The notes: a model not told the origin generated them from the letters alone. A DNA stretch of 64,000 bases from Orientallactaga sibirica (GCA_036365145.1 JAEOAD010000005.1:4931001-4995000); one strand, 5' to 3'. Numbered from the stretch's first letter, positions 41,136 through 53,065 are shown. Numbers and translations are program-made.

Positions 41136-43495
41136 CCCCACTGCTTCCTTCGTTTGTGGGTGTTGTGCTCAAGTGCTGCAAATGAGGTTTGTGGACGCGT
41201 CTTCTTGTGCACTGGCACAATTCTGTAGTGCTGTGATTGTGGACTGAACTAGTGATTGTAATATGCTCATGATGAAACCTTGATTCCCCCTTTTGGTTTT
41301 CTTTATTTAAACCTGGTTGGTTTTGTATGTGACTTTGAGGACATAGTTCAACTTCTTTGCACTTTGGTTTTCCATCCATATTAAGTACTAATAGTTCATA
41401 CTGCATATTAAATGATCCCTAAAGTCTTACGAAGTATTTGATTTGTGTGTACAAATTTTTATCTGCACTTAGGTTCTGTTGCTCCACAGTTTGTGTGGGA
41501 ATTGAGAAAACAAGTCTTTCTTCTTTCAAGACAGTTGAGTTTTAAGAATGGAAGCTAGGGTTGAGATTTGTTCAATGATTTATGCCAATTTCATTGTTTT
41601 TGGTTTACCTATATACCTTAGTGAGTAAGAGATTAGATTCTTGATTCTCTCCATGCAGTGGTTGATTGGGGCGGTGGGGTGGGGGGCGGCATGTTCCTTC
41701 CTGTCTCTGGGCTTCAGTTTCTCATCTCAGTGAGAGCCTTAGTGTTGCCGTGCGGGTGCAGCCAGCAGGAGTGGAGAGCTTGGCACACTGCATAGCTTAC
41801 CACCCTTCTGCTCAGCAGGTCTTCCTTGGGACCTTGTTAGGAGAGCAGCAGCCCAAGCAGGCAGCACTCGTCGTCAGATTGCTGGGCCTCTGCGCACGGC
41901 ACCTGCCCGGGGAACCAATTCAGACTGTGTTCTCCTGTAGGTCTGCAAATGAGTTTGGTACCATTTGAGTTGTTTATATCGGGAGCCAGCCTTGGAATTC
42001 ACGTGTTGCTGGCATGCTTACTTGAAAGAAAACAAAAAGTGGTGTTTCAAACACCAAGCGAGTTTTATCTTGTGTTTTGCACTTGCTTCACCTTCTGGGG
42101 CTGATGGGGTTGGTGTTGAGTGCTCAGCACAGAAAGCAAGGAGCTGTCATAGAGGGTTGTTTGTTAGCTAAAGCTTTGCCTAACACGCCTCCTAATACTC
42201 ACCCCAAGGTCTCTTATCCCAGTGCACAATGTAAGCATCTGTTCGTGGATTTGAGTCATGCCTCTTAGTTCTTAAAGACCCTGTGGGTCCCATGATTGCT
42301 GTGTAATTCCACTTGTACGGGAGCTTATATTTTAACATGGCCCGTTGGTTTGTGGGAAGTTACCTCACCAGGTTCCGATCTTGGACAATACATTTGGTTG
42401 TTTCCACAGGCATATTTACCTTGCTTAGTCAGCCTCTTACAATACCTGTGTAGTACACAGCCAGCCTGAGGCCCACAGGTAGACTAGGGCACTAACATTC
42501 ACAGCAGCAGCCTGGCTCTGACCTGCTATGCCACCTGCCCGGGCACCCGCAGCAACACAAGCCTCCTGTGGGGCGAAGAGCTCGGGGCTGAGCATGTGAT
42601 CCTAGGAGCGGAGGACGGTGTGAAGTGCTCCTCCCGCCTGTGTGGTTTACGTGCATCATCCTTTCCATGCTAGACGCGGAAGGCTGTTCAGCATTGGAAA
42701 CACCTAGAGCCAAGAGCTAATGAACAGCAGCGTCAGCCAAGGCCTGAGCCCGCGGTTCGTAGTGCTGCTGTGTGCAATGCGCTCCTTACCCAGGCCGCTC
42801 AGGCCCTCTGGATGGCCTCCTGCAGGTGTCTGTCACATCCTGCTCGGAGCTCAAGAATGGACTGTCACCACATCTGTAGCCTCTCTTTGGAGCCCATTCT
42901 TACCCTCCGGCCTGAGCTTTGCATGTCCAATAAGAGTGGCTGTCGCTGCAAGTGTCCACACAGCCATTCTTCCTGCCTTCACGGCCACTGCACAGTCCCA
43001 GCTATGAAGAGGGCAGAGGCAGGGGTTGGGATTCTGGGGCCCTGTCCAGCCAGCTGACCATAAAATGCAGCTTGCTCAGTTGAAAGTACACTTAGTTGTT
43101 GAAGTTAGATTTCTAACTTACAGGAAAATTGGCTTTTCTCAAAGATGACAGAAGCACACTTGGCTACATTAGTGAAGAAGTGGTGGTAGATATTTAAGTG
43201 TGGTACCATTCTAGAAGTTGTACAGCGCTCACAGGAGACCTGCGGAGGCAATGGTCTTGGAGTGCAGAATCTGCAGGGTGCATTCTCCCCGCACCTGCAG
43301 GGTTACACAGGCCCCGCGTGACTCGTGACCGTCATGAAAGTGTTGTAGATGGTGACAGGAAGTTCATCTATCTTTTGTGTTACTGTGCTGATGGTTCTAG
43401 ACAGCTACAGCTTCGGAAAAAACTAAGTGCTTAATACATGTGCTTGCATTGAAGCATTTAAAATAGTGTCTTTTGGAAAGAAGACTCTGCTCTTC

Positions 43496-43735
43496 TTTTT
43501 TTAACTTTGTTTTAAACTTAAAAAATATTTTGTTTATTTATTTAAGAGAGATAAAGAGGCAGAGAGAGAGAGAGAGAGAGAGAGAATGGGTGTGCCAGGG
43601 CCTCCAGCCACTGCAAATGAACTCCAGATGCATGCACCATCTTGTGTATCTGGCTTACGGGGGTCCTGGAGAGTCGAACCAGGATCCTTTGGCTTTGCAG
43701 GCAAACGCCCTAACCGCTCAGCCATCTCTGCAGCC
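43496..43735 (-). mobile_element. B2-related SINE with target-site duplication
   Basis: A T-rich start, TTTATTTATTTAAGAGAGAT, a GAGAGA run, GCAAATGAACTCCAGATGCA and GCCATCTCTGCAGCCC. GACTCTGCTCTT occurs exactly on both sides. Confidence 0.96.
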
Positions 43736-45837
43736 CGACTCTGCTCTTGTTAAAGAAATGAAGGTTTTTAATGAGCTGGCTTTAAAGTAATTGTGGTTTG
43801 TGTGTGAGTGGGATGAGGCTCATTTACTTTCTCAGAGCGGGGTGACTTCTAGCTGTAACTTCTGAAAAGTGAAGTAGATGCACTGTGGGGACGTGCGCTC
43901 ACCTCAGCGCCCTCAGCCATCAGCTCCAGCAAGGGCCTGACCTGTGTGGAGCATAGTTTACGAAGGTCATGTGGCATCTTTCTTCTTAGGTTATGTAATT
44001 AAGAGGAATTTGTTTTTAAGCCTGCGGAAGAACCCGCAAAGCAGGCAAGGGCTGTGTGTGTTCAGCATACAGAAGGTAGGTGTGTGACCTGGGCTGCTGG
44101 ACTTTCCTGGGCTCCCAGCTTCCTGCGGTGTCTCTCTGACAAGTCCCTTCTGCCCCCTCTGTGCTTCTGATGGTAGTAACTGACTGACCCGCCTTGCACC
44201 CAGTAGTCTGAAAGCTTAGGGTGGTACCTGGCACTGCGTGATCTCTAATGAGCATAAGGGATTTTCACAATCAGATGAAACAATGATGACCCTCATAAAA
44301 GGCTGATACTAAGACCACAGAAGAAATACTGTTCTAGTGATCCAGTGTCATTTAATTGGAAGAAAATGGTTCCTGTTTAAGCTCTTGAGCCACCTGCCTC
44401 TGAGAGTCAGCTGACCAGAAAGCAGATACAAACAATGAATCAATAAGAATCATCTCTGAGGAAAAAGAAGGTCCGAGAGAAGCTTTAACAGAAGGGAGGG
44501 CAGTGGCTGGCATGTGCTCACTGCTGCTGCTGCTCACTGTACTGTGCCGAGGTGGCCACTCCAGGGACAGTTCACTGGTGCTGCCTGGGCTCTGACCAGG
44601 TCTCAGTGGGCTCCCCAGCTCCTGCCCATCCCTCATCCTGCATCCTGCCCTTCTTGGGGAAATCTGGCAGACTGTGGAGATCCTGTGGAGACGACTGTGG
44701 GCACTGAAGAGATCCGTGTGAGGACCTCAGTGCCCACCGCTCCATGTTCTTCCGGAGTGGCCAGAGAGCTGCTCCATCTTGCTTCACAAGGCTTATCAGA
44801 AGTGTCATGGCTTCTGGTGTGGTCACGGGTGGAGAGAGACTTGATCTAAGGTGAAAGCAAGTTCTCAGGTTGTAGAGATAGCATGAGGTCAGTTTCATGA
44901 TGTGGCATGGGTGTTTGTAAAAGGGAAAGTGCTCCTGGGATTTGAGCTCAGCTGCAGGCAGATGGAAATGGATGCAGGGCCAAGTGCTTTGAGTGTCTGT
45001 GTGAGGGACAGGAGCAAGAGAATTTGTTTCCCTGAATGTCTTTTATCTGTGTTGATTTGCCTGTGGAGAAGGGAAGCACCTTTTAGGTCCCTGCCCCACC
45101 CTTTGGCTCTGGGACCCATTCTCTGAGTGTTGAGTGCTGAAAGCAGATCTGGGCTGACTGAGCTACCAGCCCCTGGGGGGATACCGGCCAGTGTTAGGAA
45201 GTCCTGCCAAAACTGGAGGCTTTTCTGAGTTCCTGGGAGACCCTCCTGGCTGCAGACCCCAGCTTCAGTGCTGCGTTCCTACCACACTGCTGCAATGGTG
45301 TTCCTCCTGTGCAGCCGGCGCATGGTGCCAAGCCTCTGTGTCACTTCTACACCAAAGTCTCCACCTGGGGATGAGCCTTTGGCAGCCATTTCTAGTGGAG
45401 GTAGATAGATCTGATCAGCAGTTTTCAAGCAGTGGCTAGGGACCAGCCTTTTTAAAATCATGAACTAGCAAAGTTCAGATGATGGCAGAGTTGCATATCC
45501 AGGGCTTCTTTTCTGAGACTCTGAAGTCAGTGAGGGAAGTGCCTGCGTTCCTGTGCTGAGGTGCATCACGGAGGCTCGTTCTTCTGGGGCCAAGGTCAAG
45601 AACGTGGGAAGGCCAGTAGGGCAAGTGCTGTCTCTGAGCCCCTGCTGGTCAGTTGGTTGTGTTGGTTGGAATCAGGCATTGGTGGACCCTGTTCAGGAGG
45701 ACGTCTGCTGATAGATGGACACTGCTCTTAGGAGTGGGTCTCCAGCGTGCGTGCCTTTTGGAATCTTCCAGGATCTGCTCCAGTCATTCCTACTTAGGGT
45801 CTTTGGGATGAGGCCTAGAAACCTGCATTTTATTTTC
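43736..45837. other. Unique non-coding sequence
   Basis: About 2.1 kb with no recognised repeat. Opposing frames at 44514-44849 (+) and 44572-44898 (-) of 108-111 codons overlap each other and show no domain. Confidence 0.45.
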
Positions 45838-45869
<32 letters not shown>

Positions 45870-45870
45870 T
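45838..45870. repeat. A-run followed by (AT)n
   Basis: About 16 A and then about 8 AT units, followed by a purine segment (GAGAGAGGGGGGCAGGGGAG). Confidence 0.9.
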
Positions 45871-45896
45871 GAGAGAGGGGGGCAGGGGAGAATCTC

Positions 45897-46010
45897 CTAT
45901 AGATGGCTTCAGACTTGATATGTAGTCAAGGATAACCTTGAACTCCTGATCTCCTGCCTCCACCTCCCAAGTGCTGGAATTACAGGTGTGCATCATCACA
46001 CCTAGCTTGT
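45897..46010 (-). mobile_element. Old B1-like SINE, partial
   Basis: GTAGTCAAGGATAACCTTGA, ACTCCTGATCTCCTGCCTC and AAGTGCTGGAATTACAGGTG, ending CACACCTAGC. The text is closer to ancestral proto-B1 than to the local young copies. Confidence 0.75.
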
Positions 46011-46018
46011 AACTCACA

Positions 46019-46228
46019 TATTATTTATTTTTATTTATGTATTTGAGAGACAGAGGGGGGAGGAAGGAGGGAGAGAATGGGCACACCAGGGTCTCCAGCC
46101 ACTGTAAATAAACTCCAGATGTGTGTGCCCCCTTGTGCATCTGCCTTACATGGGTCCTGGGGAATTGAAACTGGGTTCTTTGGCTTTGCAGGCAAGAGCC
46201 TTAACCACTAACTCATTTCTCCAGCCCT
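46019..46228 (-). mobile_element. B2-related SINE
   Basis: ATTATTTATTTTTATTTATG, a G-rich purine segment, GTAAATAAACTCCAGATGTG and TCATTTCTCCAGCCC. Confidence 0.94.
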
Positions 46229-46253
46229 ATTTATTTATTTAAAATATTTTTTT

Positions 46254-46478
46254 GGGCTGGAGAGATGGCTTAGCGGTTAAACGCTTGCCTATGAAGCCTA
46301 AGGACCCCGGTTCGAGGCTCGATTCTCCAGGACCCACGTAGGCCGGATGCACAAGGGGGTGCATGTATCTGGAGTTTATTTGCAGTGGCTGGAGGCCCTG
46401 GCGCACCCATTCTCTCTCTCTCTGCCTGCCTATTTCTGTATCTCTCTCTCAAATAAATAAATAAATAATAAAATATTT
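46254..46478 (+). mobile_element. B2-related SINE (tail-to-tail pair, left member)
   Basis: GGGCTGGAGAGATGGCTTAG, GGTTCGAGGCTCGATTCTCC (a small duplication inside the B box), GTATCTGGAGTTTATTTGC, a CT-rich end and (AAAT)n. AAAATATTTTTTT flanks it. Confidence 0.95.
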
Positions 46479-46678
46479 AAAAAAATATTTTTTTATTTGT
46501 TTGAGAAATGGGGGGGGGTGGCGACGGACACTTCAGGGCCTCTTGCTGTTGCAAACAAATTCCAGATGCATGTGCTGTTTTGTGCATCTGGCTTTATGTG
46601 GGTAATGGGGAATTGAACCTTGTTCAGCAAGCTTTGCAAGCTAGCACTGTTAACTGCTGAGCCATCTCCCTGGCTGGA
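46479..46678 (-). mobile_element. B2-related SINE (tail-to-tail pair, right member)
   Basis: AAATATTTTTTTATTTGTTT, then a G-run, GCAAACAAATTCCAGATGCA and GAGCCATCTCCCTGGCT. Diverged, and possibly older than its partner. Confidence 0.9.
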
Positions 46679-46708
46679 ACCCACATTTTAAGTAAACATC
46701 GTTTGATT

Positions 46709-46716
46709 TTATCTAT

Positions 46717-46762
<46 letters not shown>

Positions 46763-46801
46763 GTCATCTACCTTCCTTCCTATCTGTCATCTATCTGTCA
46801 T
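46709..46801. repeat. (TCTA)n microsatellite with complex end
   Basis: About 13 CTAT units, then (CTTC)/(TGTCATCTATC) variant blocks repeated three times. The 88-codon frame across it is an artefact. Confidence 0.95.
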
Positions 46802-46952
46802 CTATTTGGGGAGAGAAAGACGGAACATGCCAATGTCTGCTGCCACTGCAAAAGAACTCCAGATGCATATGCCAGTTTGTGCATCTGGCTTTACGTAGGT
46901 ACTGGGGAGTCAAACTCTGGCCTTTTACCCCTGAACCATCTTTCCCAGCCCT
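46802..46952 (-). mobile_element. B2-related SINE, shortened
   Basis: GGGGAGAGAAAGACGGAACA, CACTGCAAAAGAACTCCAG and AACCATCTTTCCCAGCCC; part of the B-box to A-box interval is missing. The microsatellite to its left sits where its tail would be. Confidence 0.88.
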
Positions 46953-47036
46953 GTATAATTTTTATGTAGGTGTTTTAGCGCCACCACTTAAGAGATTCTG
47001 GCCTACTTTGTACAGGTATTCTACTCACTAAAAAAT

Positions 47037-47247
47037 TTTTTAAAACTATTTTATTTTTATTTATTTGACAGAGAAATTGGGAGAGGGAGAGAGAATGGGT
47101 GCACCAGGGCCTCCAGCCACTGCAAATGAACTCCAGATGTGTGCGCCCCCTTGTGCATCTGGCTGATGTGGGTCCTGGGGAATCGAACCTGGGTCCTTTA
47201 GCTTTGCAGGCCAATGCCTTAGCCGCTAAGCCATTCCTCCACCCCTA
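47037..47247 (-). mobile_element. B2-related SINE with target-site duplication
   Basis: TATTTTATTTTTATTTATTT, GCAAATGAACTCCAGATGTG, GGGAATCGAACCTGGGTCC and GCCATTCCTCCACCCC. TACTCACTAAA occurs on both sides. Confidence 0.96.
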
Positions 47248-47510
47248 CTCACTAAATTTTAAGTTTTGCAACATTTCTGTGAGGTGATGCTCCCCTCCAA
47301 TTTTACTTAAGATTCCAAGGCCCCCATTAATTAAATTTGGCAACTTCCATAAAAGATCTTAGGGAAGGGCCTGGACTCCAGCCAAGTCAGCGCAAGGCTG
47401 CTGTGATTCCAGAACTCTCTCTCCTTGCGCCCCATGGGAGACACACACATTCGTCATCGTTAGAGTCTTCCAAATCACAGGGAAACAAGATTGGTAAAAG
47501 TGACAGTTTG

Positions 47511-47683
47511 GGCCGGGCGTGGTGGCGCACGCCTTTAATCCCAGCACTCGGGAGGCAGAGGTAGGAGGATCGCCGAGAGTTCAAGGCCACCCTGAGACTA
47601 CATAGTTAATTCCAGGTCAGCCTGGACCAGAGTGAGACCCTACCTCGAAAAAAAAAACAAAAAAAAAAAAAAAAAAAAAAAAG
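47511..47683 (+). mobile_element. Youngest-looking B1-type SINE, exact target-site duplication
   Basis: GGCCGGGCGTGGTGGCGCAC, CCAGCACTCGGGAGGCAGAG and GAGTGAGACCCTACCTCG keep most CpGs, followed by a long near-pure A-tail. AAGTGACAGTTTGG is present exactly on both sides. All marks point to a recent insertion; it may be polymorphic. Confidence 0.97.
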
Positions 47684-48389
47684 TGACAGTTTGGGAGAGA
47701 ATCTTGGGCATGTCACCTTTGTGCTGCTTTGGGACTGCCCTGGAGACCTCCACTCTGTGAGTGCACCTGGAGGCAGGGAAGCAGGAGGACTGTGGGCCTG
47801 TCCCGCCCACCCTCCCATCTTTGAGATACAGTCAGTGGCTTCTGCTGTTGGGCCCAAGCTGCTTCCTGTATGACCCAAGAATGTTGTGTGGCAGTCTCTT
47901 TCCCTAGAGTCCTGGGGCTCAAGGGTTCAGAGTTTTATCATTTGCAAAGTAGTGCTTCCTGTCTTTTCCCTGGATAGGGATGCAGAAGGGAGAAGCAAAG
48001 TGGATGCAGATCCTTGGATCTCCTTCAGGATGTGATATAAACAGAATCACATGTCGCTCCCTGCAGTCCAGGTCAGGGCTGTATGGAGCGAAGTCACACA
48101 GTGCACTTTGAGAGCTCCTTCCTGGAACAGGCCAGCTTTGTGCTGGGAGGTTGATGTCCCTTACGTAACAATCACCTCCATGATCTCCTGCTCATCGGGG
48201 GAGGCTTGGAACAGATTGGCACCAAGCATGTGTCCTAACTGACCCTGCCAGGCCTCCTTATGCAAAGAGAGGGAGAAGGCAGCTAGGGGCCGCAGAGCTG
48301 GGAAGTTCTGCCCAGTGGGATCTGTCTGTGAGAGCTCCTGGAAGCTGGGCTTGCTATTGACATTGTAGTCCTCAAGTTCCCTTGACTTT
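47684..48389. other. Unique non-coding sequence
   Basis: Nothing recognised; no exon supported. Confidence 0.45.
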
Positions 48390-48559
48390 TCTTTTTTTTT
48401 TTTTTTTTTTTTTTTTTTGGTTTTTCGAGGTAGGGTCTCACTCCAGCCCAGGCTGACCTGGAATTCTCAGGATGGCTTTGAACTCACAGCCATCCTCCTA
48501 CCTCTGCTTCTGCCTCCCAAGTGCTGGGATTAAAGGCGTGCACCACCATGCCTGGCCAG
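48390..48559 (-). mobile_element. B1-type SINE with a long T-run
   Basis: About 28 T, then GGTTTTTCGAGGTAGGGTCT, GGAATTCTCAGGATGGCTTT (ACTATGTAGT missing) and GTGCTGGGATTAAAGGCGTG. The unbroken tail suggests a fairly recent copy despite the deletion. Confidence 0.95.
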
Positions 48560-48832
48560 AGAAGTTGATTTTTAATTTGAAGGTTTTCATCTTTCTGATA
48601 CACATGCATCCCTCTTTCTTTAAATGTGTAACATTTTATGCTCTCATTCTTAATCTCAGTCAGATCATAGAAGTTTACATCCTCTAACGTATTTTAAAAA
48701 TGTTCAGTGCTTAATATTCCCCCAACCCTTGACATGGACCCACAAGCCACCTGTGTTTGTCTGGAATAGTGTTTGTCTCCCTTCCCTTTCCCCTTCTTCT
48801 CACCCGTCTCCTTCTCTTCTTTTCTGTCTTGA

Positions 48833-48893
48833 GATACTAGGGATTGGACCCAGGACTTGAGACATGGTGTCAAGTGCTATATCTCCAACCCCC
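48833..48893 (-). mobile_element. ID-like SINE remnant
   Basis: ACTAGGGATTGGACCCAGGA and CAAGTGCTATATCTCCAACC follow the antisense ID layout; diverged. Confidence 0.55.
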
Positions 48894-48941
48894 TCTGAAA
48901 GGTATGAGTAGAAGTAATTTTTTTGAAGACCAACTTAGAAC

Positions 48942-49026
48942 TTTGTTTTGACAGGTTCTTACTATGAAGCCCAAGTTGGCCTAAAACTCTCAATCCTCCT
49001 GCCTCAGCCTCTCGAATGCTGGGACT
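48942..49026 (-). mobile_element. Old B1-like remnant
   Basis: TTTTGACAGGTTCTTACTAT, AAGTTGGCCTAAAACTCTC and CCTGCCTCAGCCTCTCGAAT, ending TGCTGGGAC; ancestral proto-B1 type. Confidence 0.6.
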
Positions 49027-49269
49027 GTGCTTGTGCATATTTCTTTGATAAGCCTCTACATTATAACTCTAAGAATGTACATGTTTTATTATGGTTGGTG
49101 TTAATATATTTGCCCTTCTCCACTTGGAATTTTTTACTGAAAGAATTAACAATTTGCTTTTAGAAAGTGTGAGTCCAAAATCCTGTCTTTTCCAGGTCAG
49201 CCTTTTGCTATTTGTTTCAAACAGGAATTCCATTATTTGTTCCTTGTCCCTCCCTCTCCCCTTCCCTCC

Positions 49270-49590
49270 CTCCTGTGTGTAGTATGAGTGGTATGTGTAT
49301 GGGATGTGGTGCCTTCATGTGTGTGCATGGAGGCCAGAAGAGACTGTCCGGTGCTCTCATCTGTTGCTCATCTGCATATTTCCTTGAGACAAAAGTTTCT
49401 TCTTTGAACCCAGAAGCTGCCATTTTTCTGAGCCCCAGCAATTCTGGGGTCTCTGTCCCTAACAGGACTGGGGTTACAGACCCGTGAGGCAATGTCCAGC
49501 TCTGTAACTGGGCCCTGGAAACTTGAACTTGGGCAGTCTCAGTCTTCTCATCAAGCATTCTTACCCAGGGAGCCATCTCCCCTTGTCCAC
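49270..49590 (+). mobile_element. Older composite rodent repeat
   Basis: TGTGTGTGCATGGAGGCCAG, AAGAGACTGTCCGGTGCTC, TTTCCTTGAGACAAAAGTTT, ACTGGGGTTACAGACCCGTG and GGGAGCCATCTCCCC follow the same plan as the repeat at 35219. Orientation is nominal and the family is not named. Confidence 0.5.
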
Positions 49591-49994
49591 TTTTTACAAG
49601 GAGCAGAGCTGTCATTACTTTAGAAAGTCACGAGGCATTGCAGGATTTTACAGCAGTAAAGAAGAAGGCATATCTGAGAAGCTTTTGCCACACAAGACGG
49701 AAGACAGTGGAGAAGGAGGGGTAAAAGTCACACAGTGGCACTGTGCACAGGCACGCCCAGTGAGTGGCGCGGGGTTGAAGGAGTAAACCTGGGAGGTGGC
49801 TTGCTTGCTTTCACGAATGAGCCCTGAGGGATCATGGGAATTTGATAGCAGGTAGTTTAGAATGATGGTGGAGGATTCCCTCCTCCCATGCAAAAATGAC
49901 CATGTGTGTGTTTCTAGGGACCTGCTCCCAGTAGATCTGGACAAAGAAACAAGTAGTCACTGAAGACTAATAAAGAAGCGGGAAATGCCTGCAA
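49591..49994. other. Unique non-coding sequence
   Basis: Nothing recognised between two older composite repeats. Confidence 0.4.
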
Positions 49995-50312
49995 ATGTGT
50001 GTGTGAGTGAGTGTGTGTGTGTGCGTGCGCGTCCGCGTACTCAGGCAAATGTGTGAAGGTGAAAGGACAGTTTTCAGAGTCTGTCTCACCTTCTACATCA
50101 TTTGAAGCAGGGCCTCTCTTGCTTTTGCTCTGCTCTTCTTTGATGTGGTTACTGTGAGCTTCTGGGAAATTCTGTCTCTGTCTTCCATCTCACCATTAGC
50201 ATGCTGGAATGGCAGAGGCCTGGCACTGCTTCCAGCTTTTTTTCCATGGGGTCTGGGAATCGAAGTTGGGTATTTAGGCTTGAGTGATGAGTGAGTGCTT
50301 TCTCCAGTCCCC
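49995..50312 (+). mobile_element. Older composite rodent repeat with Z-DNA-prone start
   Basis: It opens with alternating purine-pyrimidine text (GTGTGTGTGTGCGTGCGCGT), then GAAGCAGGGCCTCTCTTGC, GCATGCTGGAATGGCAGAGG, CATGGGGTCTGGGAATCG and GAGTGAGTGCTTTCTCCAG. The layout matches the other composite repeats in the window. Confidence 0.45.
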
Positions 50313-50650
50313 AGCTCCATACCACCAAGTGAAAGAGAGAAAAAGTAGCTACCAGCATCTCAAAGATGTGTCTGGATAGCGATGTCTGACGTAAGCTCAT
50401 GTGTAGAGCTTTTGAGCCTCTTCCTCAGTAGGAGAAGCACGAAGCACACGTGGCTAAGGCAGGCTTCCTGAGTCAAAGCCCAGCACTGCCCACAGCATGG
50501 CGCTGGGCGTGACTGCTGGCTCTTAGCACTCCCGTTGACTGTTTCATGAGCTGGGGAGGAAGACAGCAGAAGACTTCACTGAGAAGAAAGTAAAAAGGAC
50601 AGGGAATTAATTACTAATTCATTAAATCCGTGGAACCCAAACTAAGTCCC
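50313..50650. other. Unique non-coding sequence
   Basis: Nothing recognised. Confidence 0.4.
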
Positions 50651-50725
50651 TGCTGGAGATGTCGTTCGGTGTTAGAGCCTGTGCTTAGCATGTGCGAGAC
50701 CAGGGCTTCACTATCCCACCTCCCC
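50651..50725 (+). mobile_element. ID-like SINE
   Basis: CTGGAGATGTCGTTCGGTGT, TAGAGCCTGTGCTTAGCATG and CGAGACCAGGGCTTCACTAT follow the sense ID layout. Confidence 0.6.
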
Positions 50726-52846
50726 AAAAGAACCAAACCAAGCGTAGCTGCCTGAGGTTCTTTTCTGTGGGTGCCTTGCAGATTCCCAGGGACACAGCAT
50801 CTTGACGCTCACTTCTTAGGCCAGTGTCAGCGGGCAGGACATGGGTCTGTGAGCCCGCCTCTGCAGCCAGGGTCCTCCTCAAGTTCACTCAGGCTTCCGC
50901 AAGTCCACTCTTGTGGAGGTCGGACTGAGTTCCCAGCTCCCTTGCTGGCTCCCGCAGGCAGGGATGACCCTCACTCAGGTCTCTGCCTTGTGAGGAGGCA
51001 TGCTGCTTCCGAGGCCAGCAGATCCATCTTTCCAACCCCTTCCCCGCTCGTGGAGGGCCTCACCTGATGAGGATAATGTCCCTTGGATGAACTCAAGGCC
51101 AACTCACTAGTTACATGTCCTGTCATCTTGGTCTCACATACTCCCAAGACTAGATGTAATGCTGGGGATGGAAGTCATTAGAGAGTTACTAAAACAAGAA
51201 AACACTGGGGATGGAAGTGATTGGACTAGCTTAGAATTCTCCTTGTTACCTGCTCAGGTCATACTGGTTGAAGTATGGTAGAAGGAAGGGCGGGAGGGCA
51301 GCCAGATCTGCCCGAGTTCTTCATGGCAGGCTTCATGCTCCTTCAGTCCGACCCTCATACACAGTGCACTTGACGGGGTGGGAAGGACGGCACAGAAGGA
51401 ACGTGTGGGCAGCCGGAAGCACAGGTACACATAACCCAGATGAGGCTCTGGGTAGAGAGTGCACAGACTGGAGATGGGCTCCCCCCTACTGGCTAGGTTG
51501 TGTCAGACCCACACTGAAGGTCAGGGTCACTTAGGTCCTTTGATGATGACCCTTGTGGACTGACTGATCACTGTCACTCACAAAGGGTAAGGTCCCTTCT
51601 AGCCCTTTCTTTTTTAAAAATCCCGCCTTGACAGCATTTGTGCTGAGTAAGGAAGGAAGCCCCCCCCCGCCCACACACCCCCTTGAAAGCTAGGGTGGGG
51701 CCAGCCGCACCAAGACGCTGGACAAGCTCCCCGGGAGCTTCAAGTTCGTGAACCAGCTAGTGAATCTGCCCGGGAGTTGGGGAGTGGATAGCAGTGGCTT
51801 TCTTTTGCACTCTGTTGTTTTATTCCAAAGTTTTTGCTTATGAGAGGCTAGAAGACCTGGTCTTCCATGACTAGTAACCTGTTTATCAGTGATCCTGGTA
51901 AGCAGCATCCAACAGTGGTTGCTGTTTATAGGCACCTCTTAGCACTTTTGGAAGTCAGAGGGAGGAGGAAGGTGCCCTCCAAAGGTCTCCCCTGGGCGCA
52001 TTCCAGTGGAGGAGGGCAGCCTAGCATTCCCAGGGGCAAAGCTTAGTCTTCAACAGGGGAGGGTCAACTCCACTCCTGGGATGAAGAGTTTTGGCACACC
52101 AGACAGCTTTGAGGAAAACATGGTGTTATTTTAAGAACTCAGTTTGCCAGCCAGGCTGTTTTGTTCCCCACCCCTTGGTCCGTGAGCATTTCAGGCGCTT
52201 TGGTCATTCCGCCTTCTATAACCTTCAGGAAGTCCTGCATGCCAGCGGCTCATACTGTGTCACAAATGTCAGGGCCTTGGCGCTGAGGTCACCATTTAGA
52301 AGACTAAAATGAGTGTTTTCTGGCAGTCCCAGCATGAGGAGAAAGTGGAGGAGTAATGGGACATACTTTTAGGCTATGGGAGTGACCCCCCCCCCCGGAG
52401 TTGCCCATAGACCGCTCCATTTGTGATTATGGAATTGCAGATTTTGCTAGGTGGCATATTGTTGTATATTTAATGCAGTCATCTGGGGAGGGACTTCATC
52501 TCTGTGTTTTCAGAGCTGTTTCTCTGAACTTTCAGCAAATGAAAGCTGCCACCCGTGTACACAGTTCCTCTGGGCTCAAGCAGGCCAGTGGTAATGTCTT
52601 GCCTTATGTAATCACGCTAGGGAGGGTCTCTTAGCCATCTGACGAAGGTGACTCAAGTGGTTCCTAATTCAGATAGGAAATTTGGTGAAACGGTATTCAT
52701 TTTGCCTTCCGCCCTACGTGAGGGGCTATGGGGTAAAAAGTCAAAGTTTGTTTTTCTTATGCATAAACGTAGAATCTACTTTTGCTAACAGCATACTCAT
52801 TACATGTGCAATTTTCAGTGAGGACAAGTTATCATTAATATTTGAC
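50726..52846. other. Unique non-coding sequence
   Basis: About 2.1 kb with no SINE. C-runs occur at 51660-51668 and 52387-52396. Frames up to 98 codons (50771-51067) have no motif. Confidence 0.45.
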
Positions 52847-53065
52847 AAAGGGTCTGGGGAGGTGGTTCAGTGACTCAAAGCACTTGCACTGGAAGCTTGA
52901 TGACTGAGGCTTAGATGCCCGGAACCACGCAGAGTGAAGCATGTGTCCATAATCTCAGTGGGAGGTGGAGGCAGAAGAATCCCGAAGCCCACGGCCAAGC
53001 TACTCTCGCTTTAACAGGGGCAAACGAGAAGCCCTATCTCAAACAGCGTGGAAAGCAGGACCAAC
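52847..53065 (+). mobile_element. B3-like rodent SINE, diverged
   Basis: GGGTCTGGGGAGGTGGTTCA head, AATCTCAGTGGGAGGTGGAG, AGAATCCCGAAGCCCACGGC and GAGAAGCCCTATCTCAAACA match the central and right parts of B3. Confidence 0.65.

Larger units (their letters stand above)
39812..43495. other. Long unique stretch, no supported gene
   Basis: About 3.7 kb without SINEs, the longest such gap in the right half. It contains a CA microsatellite (40831-40866) and a small tandem duplication (41030-41135). Frames up to 121 codons (41041-41406 minus; 41666-41968 plus) have no recognised motif. The lack of SINEs could reflect constraint or chance. Confidence 0.45.
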
